Counted from the first letter of the stretch, positions 23,401 through 36,353 are shown. The stretch: DNA of 64,000 nucleotides from Bactrocera neohumeralis (GCF_024586455.1 NC_065921.1:28269135-28333134), one strand, 5' to 3'. Program-made: numbers and translations. The notes: generated by a model from the letters alone, not told the origin.

Positions 23401-23899
23401 GTATCTATTTTGTAGGATATGCGATGCGTTCTTCTGGGTGTCGCAAACTTTGTGGCAAACTAAATAAACCCTCTTCAGGATGTAATGAATGATAAGATCA
23501 CTTCAGCTTTTTTACTTTTGTACGGATTTAAGTCGCATAAAATACGTTCCTATTAGACAAAATCATCCGAATTCTAATCATGTTAACCTCAAAATTGTTA
23601 GGGAGTGGTTCCGGACAACATGAAGACTGATGAACCTTTTGATATCACAGCGTTTATCGAAGGAGTGCCTTTTTCATACTGGACTTCAAAGTACAGAATT
23701 TAATTTAAATTTTTACAGAAGCGTGAGAGAAAGTATTTAGTAAATCCGGGAGTTTAAAAGTGCCTTCACTTTAGCAAATTCAATCAACATATGTATATGA
23801 GTTCCGGTTTGGTCAAATGTGTTTATCCCATGAGTTAATATGTCTTTTGATCGATTAAGGTTCGTAGAAAATTTAAGAAAATCTCAATTTTCATTTCTC

Positions 23900-24120
23900 C
23901 ATAGTTCCGAAAACACTCCAGCTCTGAAAGTATTCGACTCAGCACCCGACGGCAGAAGTAAAGGAAGAGCAAGACCTCCGCTCCGTTGTTAAGACCAGGT
24001 GGGGAAGGACCTGGCTACACTTGGAATATCCAATTAGAGCCAAACAGCGAAAGAGAGGAACGACTTCCGCACTGTTGTAAACTAGGCTATAAAGAAGAAG
24101 TTCCGAGTCATTATATTGGA
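23900..24120 (+). mobile_element. LINE C-terminal fragment (RTE-like)
   Basis: Plus-strand frames read KVFDSAPDGRSKGRARPPLR, then DQVGKDLATLGISN, the basic RGRPPLRW.DQV..D...LG..NW signature at the C-terminus of RTE-like and related non-LTR retrotransposons. A related fragment is at 32950-33135. Confidence 0.6.
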
Positions 24121-25655
24121 CTATAAGTATTTATATAATGCCTTTGGGTCACAAAGATTCTAAAACAGAATTAAAGATCTCAAGGTTATATAGCCATGTT
24201 ATTAAAAGATAAAGGAATTCTATACTCTAACAATATCAGCAAAATTCATGGTAAAAAATAACGTTAAGATCAAGGTCACATCAAGGTTAAAACTGGATGG
24301 AGAGAACAATTGTGTTAGCAAAATGACTGATTATCAATTTTCGAACTATTTTATTACATTTTTTTTACGAAATTAGCAAAAAATACAGTTGGTGGCGCTT
24401 CCATGTCCAGAAAAGTCGGCTCTATGTAGTCTGAACGGATCCATATTTTTCAACTCGGTAGCATTCCTCAAAATTATTATGGAATGATTTCTACCGCAGC
24501 TACCATACCATACCATAGTATTTTTTTTTTTCAAAAATTATCAAAAGTACCGTTATTTCCACTTCCCGAACCACAGCGTGCATCTCCAACGCCAGCACAG
24601 CACGAACGAATTTACATGGCGGTGAAGCCTCTGTTCAAAACAATTGCATTTAAAGCGCGAATTCTCATAAATTTACATATTTTTCTAAATGTATGTATGT
24701 ATGCAGCATATGCGCTTACATATAATAAATATTAAATGAAGTAAAGTGTCTGTATGTATGATTTCTGCGTTTGCAAGGCATTCTCAGACGCTTTCATTGA
24801 CTTTATTTTGTCTTGTGATTGTTGTATTTGTTTGTAATATTTGTGTTTGCAATTTTTAAGTGTGTGTACGTGTGTATGTGTCGTAGCTGATCACTGGTGA
24901 CCGTGAGTGACGTGTGCATCGCGTCACCGCTTGGCAACTCGCTTGCTGCCGCCTGCTCGACAGCCGATAAAGCGATCGAATTGCATGTGCGAGTAATTTA
25001 GCGAGGAATTTTTTCCACACTTAATTTATTTTACTATTACAACAACATGCACTTAGTTCCTATGTTTTCTTCACTTATTTCTTCGAAACTATAGTGTTAT
25101 TATTGATTGTTTTCAATATTACCATTACTGTTATCAAGCGTCTGGGCAGTTGAGAAAGCAACGGTCGAAATTAGGGGTCGCCAATAGTGTACCATGGATT
25201 ATCTGCAACTACTATATAAATATACATATGTACATATATCTATACACGCGCCTTGCTATGATTTACCGTTGGAAAAGTTAAGTATGTTTGTATGTATTCA
25301 TACACTATTTGGACTATGAATTCACTTAACGGCCTTAAATTTGAAACAAATGATTCATTATCAACGTTTGGAAATCTAAGTGGCTGGTCAAGAGTTCGAC
25401 TTTGTACCCAAAACTACGTATATTTCAGTAAAAAAGTGATTATCATGCCCACTTCTACGCTTAACCACTTTTATGACTAATTTGAAATGTTATTTCCGAT
25501 GTTCGTATTCTCTAAAGTGGAATTTATCGCCCAGATGCTTCTAAATTCGGTACTTACCATATAACAGGTGTTTTTTAGAGTTTTGAAATTACCTATAAGC
25601 AAATCTGTTAACCCAACTGTTAAAGTAAACATACGAGTCTTGACATTTATGTCCA
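24121..25655. other. Intergenic; one GC-richer island, no gene seen
   Basis: About 24880-24990 is clearly richer in G+C (GTGACCGTGAGTGACGTG, then CCGCTTGGCAACTCGCTTGC) than its surroundings, like a 5' UTR or promoter. No exon could be attached to it. The rest is A+T-rich with TATGTA tracts. Confidence 0.45.
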
Positions 25656-25662
25656 ATAAACT

Positions 25663-26190
25663 TTGGCATGCAACACTCAAATAGTATTCCGTGTTGAGAG
25701 TTTTGTCAGCTGGAAGTTATTCGGAGCGCACCACACCTCGATAATCGAAGAAAACTGTCACATTTTTGATTTTTTACCAGCTTTGAGGTGGTGCTTTGCC
25801 ACGATATTCGGCCGATTGATCGACTGTTTCCGGGTTGTAAGCATAGATCCAACACCAGTAATAATACCATTCATGACATCCTGGTAGTCGGAAGGCGTTG
25901 TTTCACAGAGAGTAATGCGACGCTGTTTTTCGAAAAAATTGAGTGACTTTAAAACCAATCGTGCTTTCACATTTCTTAGGCCCAAATGATCTCTCAAAAT
26001 AGTTTTCTTTAGATCCTTCCGATATTCCAACTATGTCAGTAAGATCTCTGAGTTTTAATCGTCGATTCTCAAGCACCAATTCCTTTATTTTATTGACGTG
26101 TTGAACATCAGTTGATGTTGATGGCCGTCCTGGACGTGGTTCGTGGTTCTTGGAATAATTTGTACCAATCTAAAATACTTGCTACGACAA
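25663..26190 (-). mobile_element. mariner fragment, SETMAR-like lineage
   Basis: The minus strand reads ILRDHLGLRNVKARLVLKSL, then NFFEKQRRITLCETTPSDY and ITGVGSMLTTRKQS (a degraded TGDESW.Y block). The upstream VLENRRLKLRDLT-like N-terminal residues near 26.05 kb are shared with the copy at 29.1-30.05 kb. Confidence 0.8.
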
Positions 26191-26629
26191 ACAATTATCA
26201 CAGAATTTAATTGAATGTCTTTGTTGAATGATTTCCCTCATTGTAAAAATCGTCGAATGCACTTTGTATGTACTTCAGAAAGCAAATCGTATACCAAATA
26301 CTCATGATTATTTTCAGGTAACATTTAACACAGATGTCACTGAGACAACACACCAAGCTACAAAACAATATTTCAACAAATGGGTTCTCGCGCGATATTT
26401 AAATTACAAAGTCTTACTATTTTTTGCCCACAGTAGTAATAGGGTCTATCAACAGAAACTGTCCTATACGAGATGGTAAATGTAATAGAAAAGTCATTAC
26501 ACCTCAAGTAATATACAATGGATACCTTTCTTGACGTAGCTCTTAATAAGGTAGAGGTAAGCACGATCATTGAGTCGCAGGGACATGGCGGCATGAGCGA
26601 CATTGTGTGAAGATGGATTCAATTGATGC

Positions 26630-27260
26630 TTATGAACATAATTATTATAGCAATACATAGAGAGACTTGAACAAGTTATGTAAGCAGATGGGCTCCTCAA
26701 GGAGGTGTTCTTTCTGGGCTACTATGGGTAGTGGTACTGAACGATATACTACTTCAACTCAACGGAGCAAAAGTGAAAGCAGTAGCATATGCAGACGTTA
26801 TAATGTTAATGGTATCAGGACTAGAACTAATGCTATTCACGAATACAACCAAAGTACATCAATTTCAACTTCCCTCTTTTGGTTGTACGAGGCCTAAAAC
26901 GGAATATACTTAGTAATGTGGATGTATACGGCAGTCGTTAGACCAGCATTAAATTAAATCAGAAAATTAAATGTAATACATAGGGTACAGGGTTTACCGG
27001 GGCGATTAAGTCAAACTCGATGCTAATATAAATAAATCAGACTAGATCCCACAAGATTAAATTTTAATAGGTATTTCATGGTGAGAATACCCTCTGGACG
27101 TGAATAGACAAGAGGTTTAGTAGAGGAGAAGAATATACTTAAGAATACTTACTCAAACTATACCGACGGGAACAAACGATTGCAGACATCGGACTCTTGA
27201 AAAAAGCACGAAATGCAGCGGTCTTGAAGAACATGTGGAATTCGGTCATGAAATATGACA
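26630..27260 (+). mobile_element. LINE RT and RNase H remnant
   Basis: The plus strand reads WAPQGGVLSGLLWVVVLNDI, then LNGAKVKAVAYADVIMLMVS, the RT catalytic region with YADD changed to YADV. Further on come YTAVVRPALN (thumb) and YTDGNKRLQ near 27.17 kb (RNase H). Frameshifts separate the blocks. Confidence 0.8.
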
Positions 27261-28440
27261 GATTTAAAAATTTTGATTTTTGAGAACCCGGACCAAAGTG
27301 TCAAAATTGCAGTAAGTACTAAATTTTAGAAAATGACAACAATATTTCATTGCGTTTTGTAATATGCACATGATTTTTCAAAACTTTATTCCGCTTTTCT
27401 CCTTAGAGCCATTTTCTTAATTTCTGGTTAGCAACAATTCAGTTAAGTTCTGGTTAAAAAAAGTTCTTTACCGAAAGAAGGAGTCTTGGTTAAGTTAACC
27501 AGAACATTGAGACTCTAAAGTTTCAACTTAATTTCTGAGCAGAGAAAGCAACAACAAAGTGTATTTGGCTTTGGGGCGCCATGCAAGCGTTCTCCAAACG
27601 ATTTATTTTGTAATGACCTTTCCATTGCCCAGTTCAAATGATATTATTAACATTTCAACAGTCAACATTACACAGTTCAACATTGCACAGTTGCAATGCA
27701 TTTGCTTTTAAAACATGTTTTTCAAGTTTTCAATAAGAATTTTGCACCATGACTCTTTAATTACAAGCTTGTGAGATAATTCTTATTGCTGCTATGAAAT
27801 TCTTTTGTACATACATACGTACATATATACAAATATGTTATATATTTACATAAACTCGTATTTAATAGCTAAATTACAGCTACAACGATTACTAATTAAG
27901 GAGCCTTGGGACATGTCGAAGTAATTGAATATTTAAACTTCGGCCATTGACTTTCGTTGGAGCAAGATCAATGTTGTACATACGAGAATTTACAAAGAGA
28001 CTCCATAATCATTGAGCCTCTAAATTTACAGTTATTTCAGATATTACAAATGATAACCCAGTTAATATTCACTTTTTTCTTCTTCTTTATTGGCGATTAC
28101 ACCACTTACGCGTTTATAATCGAGTTTCACTCCTTTAAGTGGAATTATATTCACCTTTCTACAATAAATATTTGAGAGAAGAGAAATTCCGAATAACAAG
28201 AGAGTGGCGATCAAGAGCATGGAAGTTTAAACACTACCCGAGATTGTATCAAAAATATAAGAACAAATAATTAAAACAATGATAAAGAAGAAATATTTTT
28301 GTCTGACTTTAGAAAGCTCATTTAGAACTCGAAGATATACCGAGTAACAGTTACAGTTTTCTTATTTCCTTACAAAGGATACGAACAATCAAAGTGGTCA
28401 TATAATTACCCGATTACAGCATCATCTAGTTATTACAATT
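27261..28440. other. Intergenic, no gene seen
   Basis: A+T-rich. CAACATTGCACAGTT-type short direct repeats near 27.66 kb are the only structure noticed. Confidence 0.55.
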
Positions 28441-28447
28441 AGCAAAA

Positions 28448-31400
28448 TTACTTAATTACAAGTTTAACATTTTCGTAATTTTCGATGTAATGAATTTTGT
28501 GTGTCTCAAATAAATCTTTTACACCTTCAATGACTTTTTGATGAATTTCATCCACATATTCCGGTTGCGGGTTATCATTCTGTTGCACTTCGATTGGTTT
28601 GCCGACTGTAAGTTTATAAAAAATAGCTCAAGAAGTATTGAATATTATAGCGATTACATGCAGCGTTACTCACCCACTTGTACAATACGGCGCTTGAATG
28701 GAAGCGGAAGGCCACCACGTCCCTTTACTAGTATTATCGATATGCCCAGTAAGTATTTCACTAACAATTGCCAATGCAAGGCCCATTTACCATCCCAACG
28801 CTCGAAGCTGTCCACCTCACCGAAGGTGAAACATGGAACGATAGCAGCGCTGCGAGTGATGGAAAAGAGTTTTACTTACATATACATAACTATACATAAA
28901 TACTACATGTAGTCCGAAGGGCCTATCGTAAGCAGTAAATAGTAAAAAACCTACTTTTATAAATTAATAGTCAATACCTACGTACATATGTATGTATAAA
29001 TTCTTGATCTACAAGTACTACTATGAGACTTTGTTCATAATTTAAAATTCTTTATTTATTCTTCAAACTCTATATCATACCTCTCAAAGAAATCCACCTT
29101 AGCTCCAATATACATGTGGCTTACTTTTTTTCCAATTCGCTAGACAGTTGTTAGAGTCAATTTCCGGAACAGCCTTCAATGCGCGCAGCGATTCACGTTT
29201 AATGTCTTCAATTGACTCAAAGCAGTTTCCCCGGAGCGGTCGTTTGAGTTTACTGAATAGACAGAAATCACACGAAGCTAAATCAGGCGAATACGGTGGT
29301 TGTGGCACGATATTGCTTGAAAATTAGGCGAAAAACTCACTAAGAATCTATGCAGTATGCTACGGTACATTATCTTGATGCAAAAACTAAGATGGTAGGC
29401 CCATAATTTCGGCCTCTTTTTACGAAAACTTCGCGCAAACGATGCATAACACTCAAATAATATTCCTTATTGACAGTGTCGACGGAATTCGTAATGCGCT
29501 ACACCTCGATAATCGAAGAAAACTGTTAACCTTGAATTTTGACCTGCTTTGACGCCGTTTTTCGGCTTCGGCTCACTGTGCGAAAGCACAGATCCAAGAC
29601 TTATCATCCGTAGTAATACGTTTCATTATTTCGTCGTAGTCGGAAAGCATTATTTCACAGACGTAAGCGCGACGCTGTTTTTCAAGAATTTAGTTGATTT
29701 TGGAATCAATCGTGCTTTTACTTTTCTTAGGATCAAATGATTTTTCAAAATGGTTTTTACTGGTCCTTTCGATACTCCAACGATGCCAGTAAGATCTCTG
29801 ACTGTTAATCGTCGATTCTCAAGCACCAAATCCCTTATGTTATTGACGTGATCATCAGTTGATGTTGATGACCGTCCTGGATGTGGTTCGTCGGCAAGGC
29901 AATCTCGATTTTGTACCAATCAAAAACACTTGCTCGCGACAAACAATTATCACCGAAGGCCTTTTCCAACATTATGAATATTTCACTACCAGAAATTTGA
30001 TCCCACACACAAAATTCAATAGAATTTCTTCGTTGATTTTCAGAATTAATGATTGACCGCCTAAAGTTTCAAAGCTAGCAAAGATACGAAGCAACCAGGC
30101 CTTATTTGAGCCGGTATATAACTATAAAGTCTAGTAATTTAGCCGAGTTAGAATGATTCGATTTAAGTGAAATACTGTATGCAACGCTTTCTCCACAAAT
30201 TTGTTGTTATTTTTAAGGTAATTCCATAATGTCACTCTCAAAGAAAGTCTAGCCCCTATTAACAAAAAACAGGAACAGTTATTGGGCACAAGAGGAATCT
30301 TTCAACAGCAAAGTCCTTCGCCAGGAACAGGTAGTAATCTCTTGGTGCCAGGTCCGCACCGTAAGGTGGAGGAATATCAAACAAAGTTCCCAGGGTTTCT
30401 GGCGATTCACTATCGATGTGTGATCGATTACTTCAATCAGATAGTCCAATTGTTGACAGTATTAAGAGTTTAGCGGTAGGGGAGCAACTCAAAGTAGATT
30501 ATTCCCTTCCAATCCCTCCAATCCAAAGTAAAACTTTTCTGACCATCAATCCTTGAACAGCATTTGGCTTCATCAACGACCGTTTCCGCCATCAAATGAA
30601 CCACTTTGAACTCATCGAGGTTTCATCAACAACTCGCAAAATCACAAAACTTGATCCATGAGGCCCATGAGCGAAGCAATCACATATATAGCGAATTTGG
30701 TTTTGGATATCAATGAAACTCTTTACATTCGATGCTTGCTGAAGTCCAGACGCTGAACTCAATTTTCGACGGTTTTCAAGCATAAATCGGCCGTAACTCC
30801 TGCAATTTCATTTTCGATATTCGTATGAAGTTTATCAATCGTCACTGGTTTGTTGGCACAGACCATAGACTTGACGTAGCCCCACAGGAAATAGTCTAAC
30901 GGCGTCAAATCGCAAGACCGATTCGGCCAATTGACTGGGCCATTTCGTGAGATAACACGTTCACCAAACTAAGTTTTCAATAAATCGTTTTTAACATTTG
31001 CTGTGTAGCTTATGGCGCCATCCTGTTGGAACGACATATAATATTCGGTTATTATTGAGCGGTAGCTATTCCTATTCACAGTATTGTGCCGATCTTGATA
31101 ATCACGGAAGAATTACAGCCGAATGACGCCGATGGCCGACAAACCGCATCAAACCGTAATTTTTCGGGATACAATGGTGACTCATGGATTGTGTGGATTG
31201 CTGCCTGACCAAAACGGATATTTTGCTTATGGACGAAGCCATTCAGCCAGAAATGTGCCTCAACGCTGAAGATGATTTTCAATTAATGCGCCAACCGCAA
31301 TATTTTACGGGCACTTCTTTGATGCCTCGTGAACATTTTGTACTGTGTGTGGATTCAAATCTGCCTACTAGACGCTCAATTGTTGATCTGACAGAACGAT

Positions 31401-34400
31401 TATGACGACCATAAATTGGTCATAGTGCTCTCAAAGTTGAGGCCATTGACTCCGAATTTCAGTAGCAAATTTTAATAATTTCGACTCGTTGTTGGATCGT
31501 CGTATCTTTGCATGATGAAATAGCAAACCTTACTGAAGAGAAATTTCAAAGGAACGGAAAAAATATGGCGTCGTTTGCTGACCCTATCCCTCTACTTTTC
31601 TGGCATCCCTATTAAAAAAACTTGTTACAGATATGTTCAAGAACTTCCAACTCTCTAGTATTCGGAAAACAATTTACGGAATGTTTATGCCACTACTACC
31701 ACTTCTACACCTTCGGACCGGTTTAGCTCCTTACAGATATATTTATAACTCCTCAGAAAACCATACATACCTTGTACTATACTTTTTCTAACCATACATA
31801 CCCACTTTTTATGGCTACACGAACAAATCCTTTACGTCTCAAAAATGTCAGCTCATATTGGCCAGGACGAGAGTCTAAAGCCTCCTGTGCACCGCCAACA
31901 ATAATGAAAACCCCATTAGACGTGAAACCATCACCCTGCCAGCGACTGGTCAAATAATGCATCAAAGACTTTTCCGACACCGAAATAAAACCGCAAAGGC
32001 GCAAATATTCATACAAGAATGGCGTCAAATAGGTGGCATTCAAAATCGTCTGCCTCGGTCGTATACCGGGAAATAGTGCGAGCCAATTGTCAATGTCATA
32101 TGTAATGTTAACGGTGCAGCCATAACTAATCATAAAAGTAAATAAATTAATTAGCAAATTGAATTAAACTGGAAAACTATACCGATTATGAAAACTTACG
32201 TCATAACACCGTGTGGAAAAGTCGCGAACACATAATGACGGTTGGCGGGTAAATCTACTGTTTTCACCAATTCGATTGGAAAATAACGGCGTAGTTGTTT
32301 CCAAAGCCAGTTACTGCGAAAGAATCGGATGCTTTAAGAAAGAAATTATTATTAATTTAGTTGCGGCAAAAGAAAAACTAGGCGAACTCAACAAAATCTG
32401 TAACGCAACAAAATTCCGTCACGTATGTATGTGCATATGTAAATAAATCTGTATTAGGGTGGAGCAAAAACTTTGAATTGTTTTTTTTTTTTGGTACTCT
32501 GAAAAATTGTTTGATAAAGAGAAGGCTCTCCAATTATGAGCTCTTAATTGTAACGGGAAGATCCTCCACCTAACGGTTTCCTATTTTTTTTTATAAATTT
32601 ATAAGATTTATGGCCCTTTGCATATTGCCATACGGCGAACACCGCAGTCGATGGAACGACGAGATTGACATATAGTCCGGTCAATTTGGACAATTAAAAT
32701 AAATAAAATTCCGGTAAAGCTGAATTCTTGTAGAGACCTTAGGTTTACCATAAAAAATAAAGTGTCAAAAATTCCCAAGTTTTAGGTTTTTTTGGAGTTT
32801 TCTCAAAAACGGTTAGTTTTATCGAAAAAATACCCCAGAGCAAAGTTGTAGGTCTTAAAATTCTCTATAAAAATGGTTCCTATGATGACCCACCATTTCC
32901 CAGATAGTTCAGTGAATTAAGAGATAGTGACTACGCTGGCTGCGTTATGTCATCCAAAAGAACGAAAACGCTCCAGCTCTGAAAGTATTCGAAGCAGTAC
33001 CCACCGCGGAAAGCAAAGGAAGACCTCCACTCCGTTCGAAAGACCAATTGGCGCCAAACAGCGAAAAGGAAGAACGATTGGCGCGCTGTTGTAAACTCGG
33101 ATATAACCGTGTAAATGGTGTCCACTCCAATAAAGAACAAAAAGATTTATTATATAAAACTCATACACTGGCCGACATATTCGACATAATATTAGAAAAA
33201 CGAAAATCATTACATATGTAGTAATGGGAGCTGCAGTTGTGCCCAATTTTACTTATTTTTGCCAATACTTACTACATACTACAATATTAACATGCCACAT
33301 ACTAAAAAAATGTTCCCTGAGTTTTATACGAGTAAAGTACCTCACATACAATCACCACTCATATAGCGCAAAGTTAGCCGGATGTTCGAAAATCCTGATA
33401 TTAGTTATATAGGGTCTAGGTCAAGTTTTCGCCCAATTTTTTCCATTTTAAACACAAAGGTACACTGAGTGAAACAGGCTATCCATTTTCATTGAGATAA
33501 CTCACTTATTGACCGATATATGTTGTATAAAGTAAATCGGAAATTGGAAAACCTTTATATTAAGTATATGGGTGTGCTCAGGGAAATGTTGGTGATTCAA
33601 CCCATTTTTAATACACCGAGATATTATTAAAAGGGAAATATTTTCTCTGAATTTCAATTGTGAATCCCATACATTGACCGGTATTTTTGGTCAAATGTCA
33701 ACTATAGATACTGCGGCTTGAACATTTTTGGTTGGATTTGGACAATTTTGGTGATAAGATGACACACTCTAAAGACATGATTCGTGCAATGTTTTATCCT
33801 GTTATGCTTCTTGATTTGTGTACTGGAAAGTGAAAGAATCGAATGTGAGAAGAATGCCACGGTGGGTCCGGTGCCGAGATATTTAACCTAAAATTGGGCG
33901 GTACCGCGTTTATCGTCCCCAGCTCCCATAAAGCCCTCTCATACCATCTTGGGTAGGACCGATCTGGAATATTTAGTCATTGATGTGTCGCACTTTTAAT
34001 AGTTTTTAGCAGTATAGTTATATGGGGAGAGAACGGGGTTATTTTCCGACTTCATCCACAGTGTAGATAATGGTAAGGGATTTATCGTGAGCAAATTTTG
34101 TTATTATAGCTAAGTGGTTTAAGAGTTAAAGTTTTACATTAAGCCAAATAGAGGACGGGGATACACCGACTTTGTCAAAATTTTTAGCCCGCAAATGCCT
34201 CTTGTTGCTCCGATCCCCTGTGCCAAATTACTGTTTTGTATCTTAGTGCTTAGTTATGGTCTTGTATAAGTTTTCGATTAATGGCGTTTTGTGGGCGTTG
34301 CAGTGGTCCGATTAAGTCCATCTACTAACTCCACCTTACTTTTTTATTATATTCTATACTATTATATTCTGTGGCACATGTTACAAGAGTATGAAAATAA

Positions 34401-36277
34401 TATTGCAGTCGAAATATTAAATGAACTAATCTTGAGAAAAAAAGTAATTTTGGGGTTGCCACATGTTTAAAAAGTTATAGGAATAAAATTGATTTGAAAA
34501 AAGAATTTTGCAATAATTTAAGACCAGCAATTAGGCTTATTTATGTTAATTAAAGAGTTTTAATATGGCTTTAGAAGAGTTGCCACCTATTTAACTTTTC
34601 AGACTATTGAAAGTTATAAGAAAAGTAAAATATTACACCGTGAGTATCAGATGAAATAATTTTAAGAATGCTTGCAGTTAAAAAAAATTGGAGTGTTGCC
34701 ACATGTTAAATTAATTTTGAATGAAAGTGTTACAAAATTCGAACGTTTTTATTCATTTAAGTGTAGTATTACGGCTTATTCATATTGATTACTGATCTAT
34801 AAGAAGACTTACTAATTTTTAGAAGAATTGCCACCTATTTAACTTTTCATGCTATTAAAACTTATAAGAAAAGCAAAATATTACAATATGAGTATCAAAT
34901 CAAATAATCTTAACAAGGCTACAACTTAAAAAAATTGTGAAGGGTTGCCACTAGGTTAACTTTTAATTTTATCAATACTTATAAGAAAATCATAATATTA
35001 CAATATGAATGTCAAATTAATTGATCTAAAGATAGCTAATAGCTGAAAAAAATTTGAGGGGTTGCCACTTATTAAATCAATTTTGAATGAAATCGATATG
35101 AAAATCGATTTTTTCCAATAATTTAAGTGTAGTAATAAGGCTTATTTACATTAAAATTCTTAAAAGATTAGTCTACCAATTTTTAAGAAAAAGTTGCCAC
35201 TAGTTTTTAATTTTCATGCATGTTCAGAATTATTATGATATTACCAAATATCGTACCAAATTGAAGAGTTTAAAAAAGCTTAAACAAATAGGAATGTTGC
35301 CACTTGTTTAAAAAGTTTTTGGAATAAAATTATTATGAAAAATAAATGTTTGCAATAATTTAGGTGTAGTTTTTATAATTTTATTTGTATTAAAATTTTA
35401 TAAAAAAATTTTTTACAAATTTAAGAAAAAAGCTGCCACTTGTTTTAACTTTACACGCAATAAAACTAATACGGAAAACGAGTTTTACCATATGGGTATC
35501 AAACTAACGAGTTTAAATAGGCTTACACTTGGAAAAGGAGTTTGAGTGTTACCACATGCTTAAAAAAAATTTAAAATTGGAATAGAATTGATTTGAAAAC
35601 CGAATTTATAACAATAAGATAAGATAAGAAAATAAATATGTAGCAACAAATATATACAAAAAAAATTGGAAAAAGAATTTTGAACGTTGCCACACGTTTA
35701 AGAAGTTTTCAGAATAAAATTGATTTGAAAAACGAATTTATGATAATAAGATAAGATAAAAAAATAAATATGTACTAACAAAAATATAAAAAAAATTGTT
35801 TGCTTATATAAGAAAATAAGCTGCCACTTATTTCAAATTTTCATGTAATAAAAATCATAAAAAAAAATTACAAAATTAATAACAATTTAAAGACTTAAGA
35901 AGGCTTATAGTTTGAAAACTTTCAGAGATGAGTTGCCACCTGCTTGAAACATGTTATTCAAAAAATTGGATAAAATAAATTCAATAATTAAAATAATTTA
36001 CTCACCCATTTCCTTTGATGTTCAAAATGAATTTCGCGCTTGATATATGAATATAACAAATATAGAGAAGCATCGTTATTCTCCAAAAGAAGTTTCCATA
36101 AAGCTAAAATAGTTTACATAAAAACCAATTTATAATAAATAAATAATTACTCACAAGTAATCCAAGGGTCAGGATCCAGCAACACGAAAATACGATTGTG
36201 ATTACCAACAAATACATTAGCGCAGCAAGTGCGCCCATAAATTGCCGAAACCCGTATCCGTGCTCTATTTTGGCCAT
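28448..36277 (-). CDS. Dgat2: DGAT2/MOGAT-family acyltransferase, paralogue 2 (six exons)
   Basis: Second DGAT2/MOGAT-type acyl-CoA:acylglycerol acyltransferase. Minus-strand exons: 36277-36155, 36103-36006, 32331-32200, 32125-31802, 28849-28674, 28605-28448. GT-AG borders and phases all agree, giving 336 aa. Exons 2, 3 and 6 have exactly the same length as in paralogue 1 (98, 132 and 158 bases), so the pair arose by duplication after the introns were in place. Motifs: YFP at 90-92, FPHG at 112-115 (again F instead of the usual first H), FPGIRP, GGAQEAL, RKGFVRVAIKSG with AAIVPCFTFGE, and the C-terminal VGKPIEV block. Two hydrophobic segments lie in exons 1-2. Exon 4 is 18 bases and exon 5 24 bases shorter than in paralogue 1. 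Introns 2 and 4 are full of repeats. Exact substrate is unknown. Confidence 0.92.
29095..30060 (-). mobile_element. mariner remnant in intron 4, SETMAR-like lineage
   Basis: Minus-strand blocks are CLADEPHPGRSSTSTDD and VLENRRLTVRDLTGIVGVSK (N-terminal helix-turn-helix part), ILRKVKARLIPKS, then IVPQPPYSPDLASCDFCLFSK and LKRPLRGNCFESIEDIKRES (C-terminal catalytic part). The order is right but frames shift. It is a longer relative of the 25.66 kb fragment. Confidence 0.88.
30280..30565 (-). mobile_element. mariner fragment, second lineage
   Basis: The minus strand reads a VNRQKPWELCLIFLHLTVRT-like block followed by EITTCSW. A block beyond it (30.48-30.53 kb, complement GGAGGGATTGGAAGGGAATA) is shared with 14.48 kb, linking it to the second mariner lineage. 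Confidence 0.55.
30580..31545 (-). mobile_element. mariner-like remnant, first lineage, in intron 4
   Basis: Minus-strand blocks are KIIFSVEAHFWLNGFVHKQN (DEAHFWLNG with D changed to V), AAIHTIHESPLYPEKLRFDAV, SFQQDGAISYTANVKNDLLK, then PVNWPNRSCDLTPLDYFLWG and YVKSMVCANKPVTIDKL. The last D..D spacing is intact, but the first catalytic Asp block is damaged and stops occur. Confidence 0.88.
32455..32945. repeat. Dispersed repeat, probably a non-autonomous DNA element
   Basis: Starts GGGTGGAGCAAAAACTTTG and contains TTTCTCAAAAACGGTTAG and AAATTCTCTATAAAAATGG blocks. From memory these look like fly interspersed repeats. There is no coding content. The assignment rests on appearance only. Confidence 0.4.
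32950..33135 (+). mobile_element. LINE C-terminal fragment (RTE-like), second copy
   Basis: Shares with 23900-24100 the block CCAGCTCTGAAAGTATTCGA, the AAGACCTCC.CTCCGTT block, the GCCAAACAGCGAAA block and CGCTGTTGTAAACT, in the same order. Only the last part of the retrotransposon is kept. Confidence 0.6.
33385..34335. repeat. Dispersed repeat without protein signature
   Basis: A more mixed, non-coding stretch with conserved-looking blocks (TGTGCCAAATTACTG, then GGCGTTTTGTGGGCGTTGCA and GTGGTCCGATTAAGTCCATC). I recall this as a common interspersed sequence in flies, but no family is assigned. It lies in intron 2 of paralogue 2. Confidence 0.4.
34455..35945 (+). repeat. Degenerate tandem array marked by GTTGCCAC
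   Basis: The octamer GTTGCCAC, or a one- to two-base variant, occurs about 13 times (34455, 34579, 34695, 34827, 34944, 35061, 35193, 35296, 35432, 35548, 35696, about 35819, 35932), 103-148 bp apart. The regular part alternates near 117 and 132 bp, suggesting a dimeric unit of about 245 bp. Flanks (ATTTAACTTTTCATG, AAAACTTATAAGAAAA) are shared between alternate units. It lies in intron 2 of paralogue 2. Confidence 0.8.
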
Positions 36278-36329
36278 TTTTTAAAAAGATATTTTTGCTT
36301 TAAACGTAAAATGTACCAACAACTTTTGT

Positions 36330-36353
36330 GTCACAACTGAAAGTGCTTATATA
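36330..36353 (-). promoter_or_regulatory. Candidate core promoter of acyltransferase paralogue 2
   Basis: On the minus strand TATATAA (36347-36353) is followed by TCAGTTGTGAC (36330-36340), the same 11-mer as in paralogue 1. The TATA-to-initiator distance here is only about 15 bases, too short for a standard pair, so one of the two may not be used. Confidence 0.35.
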
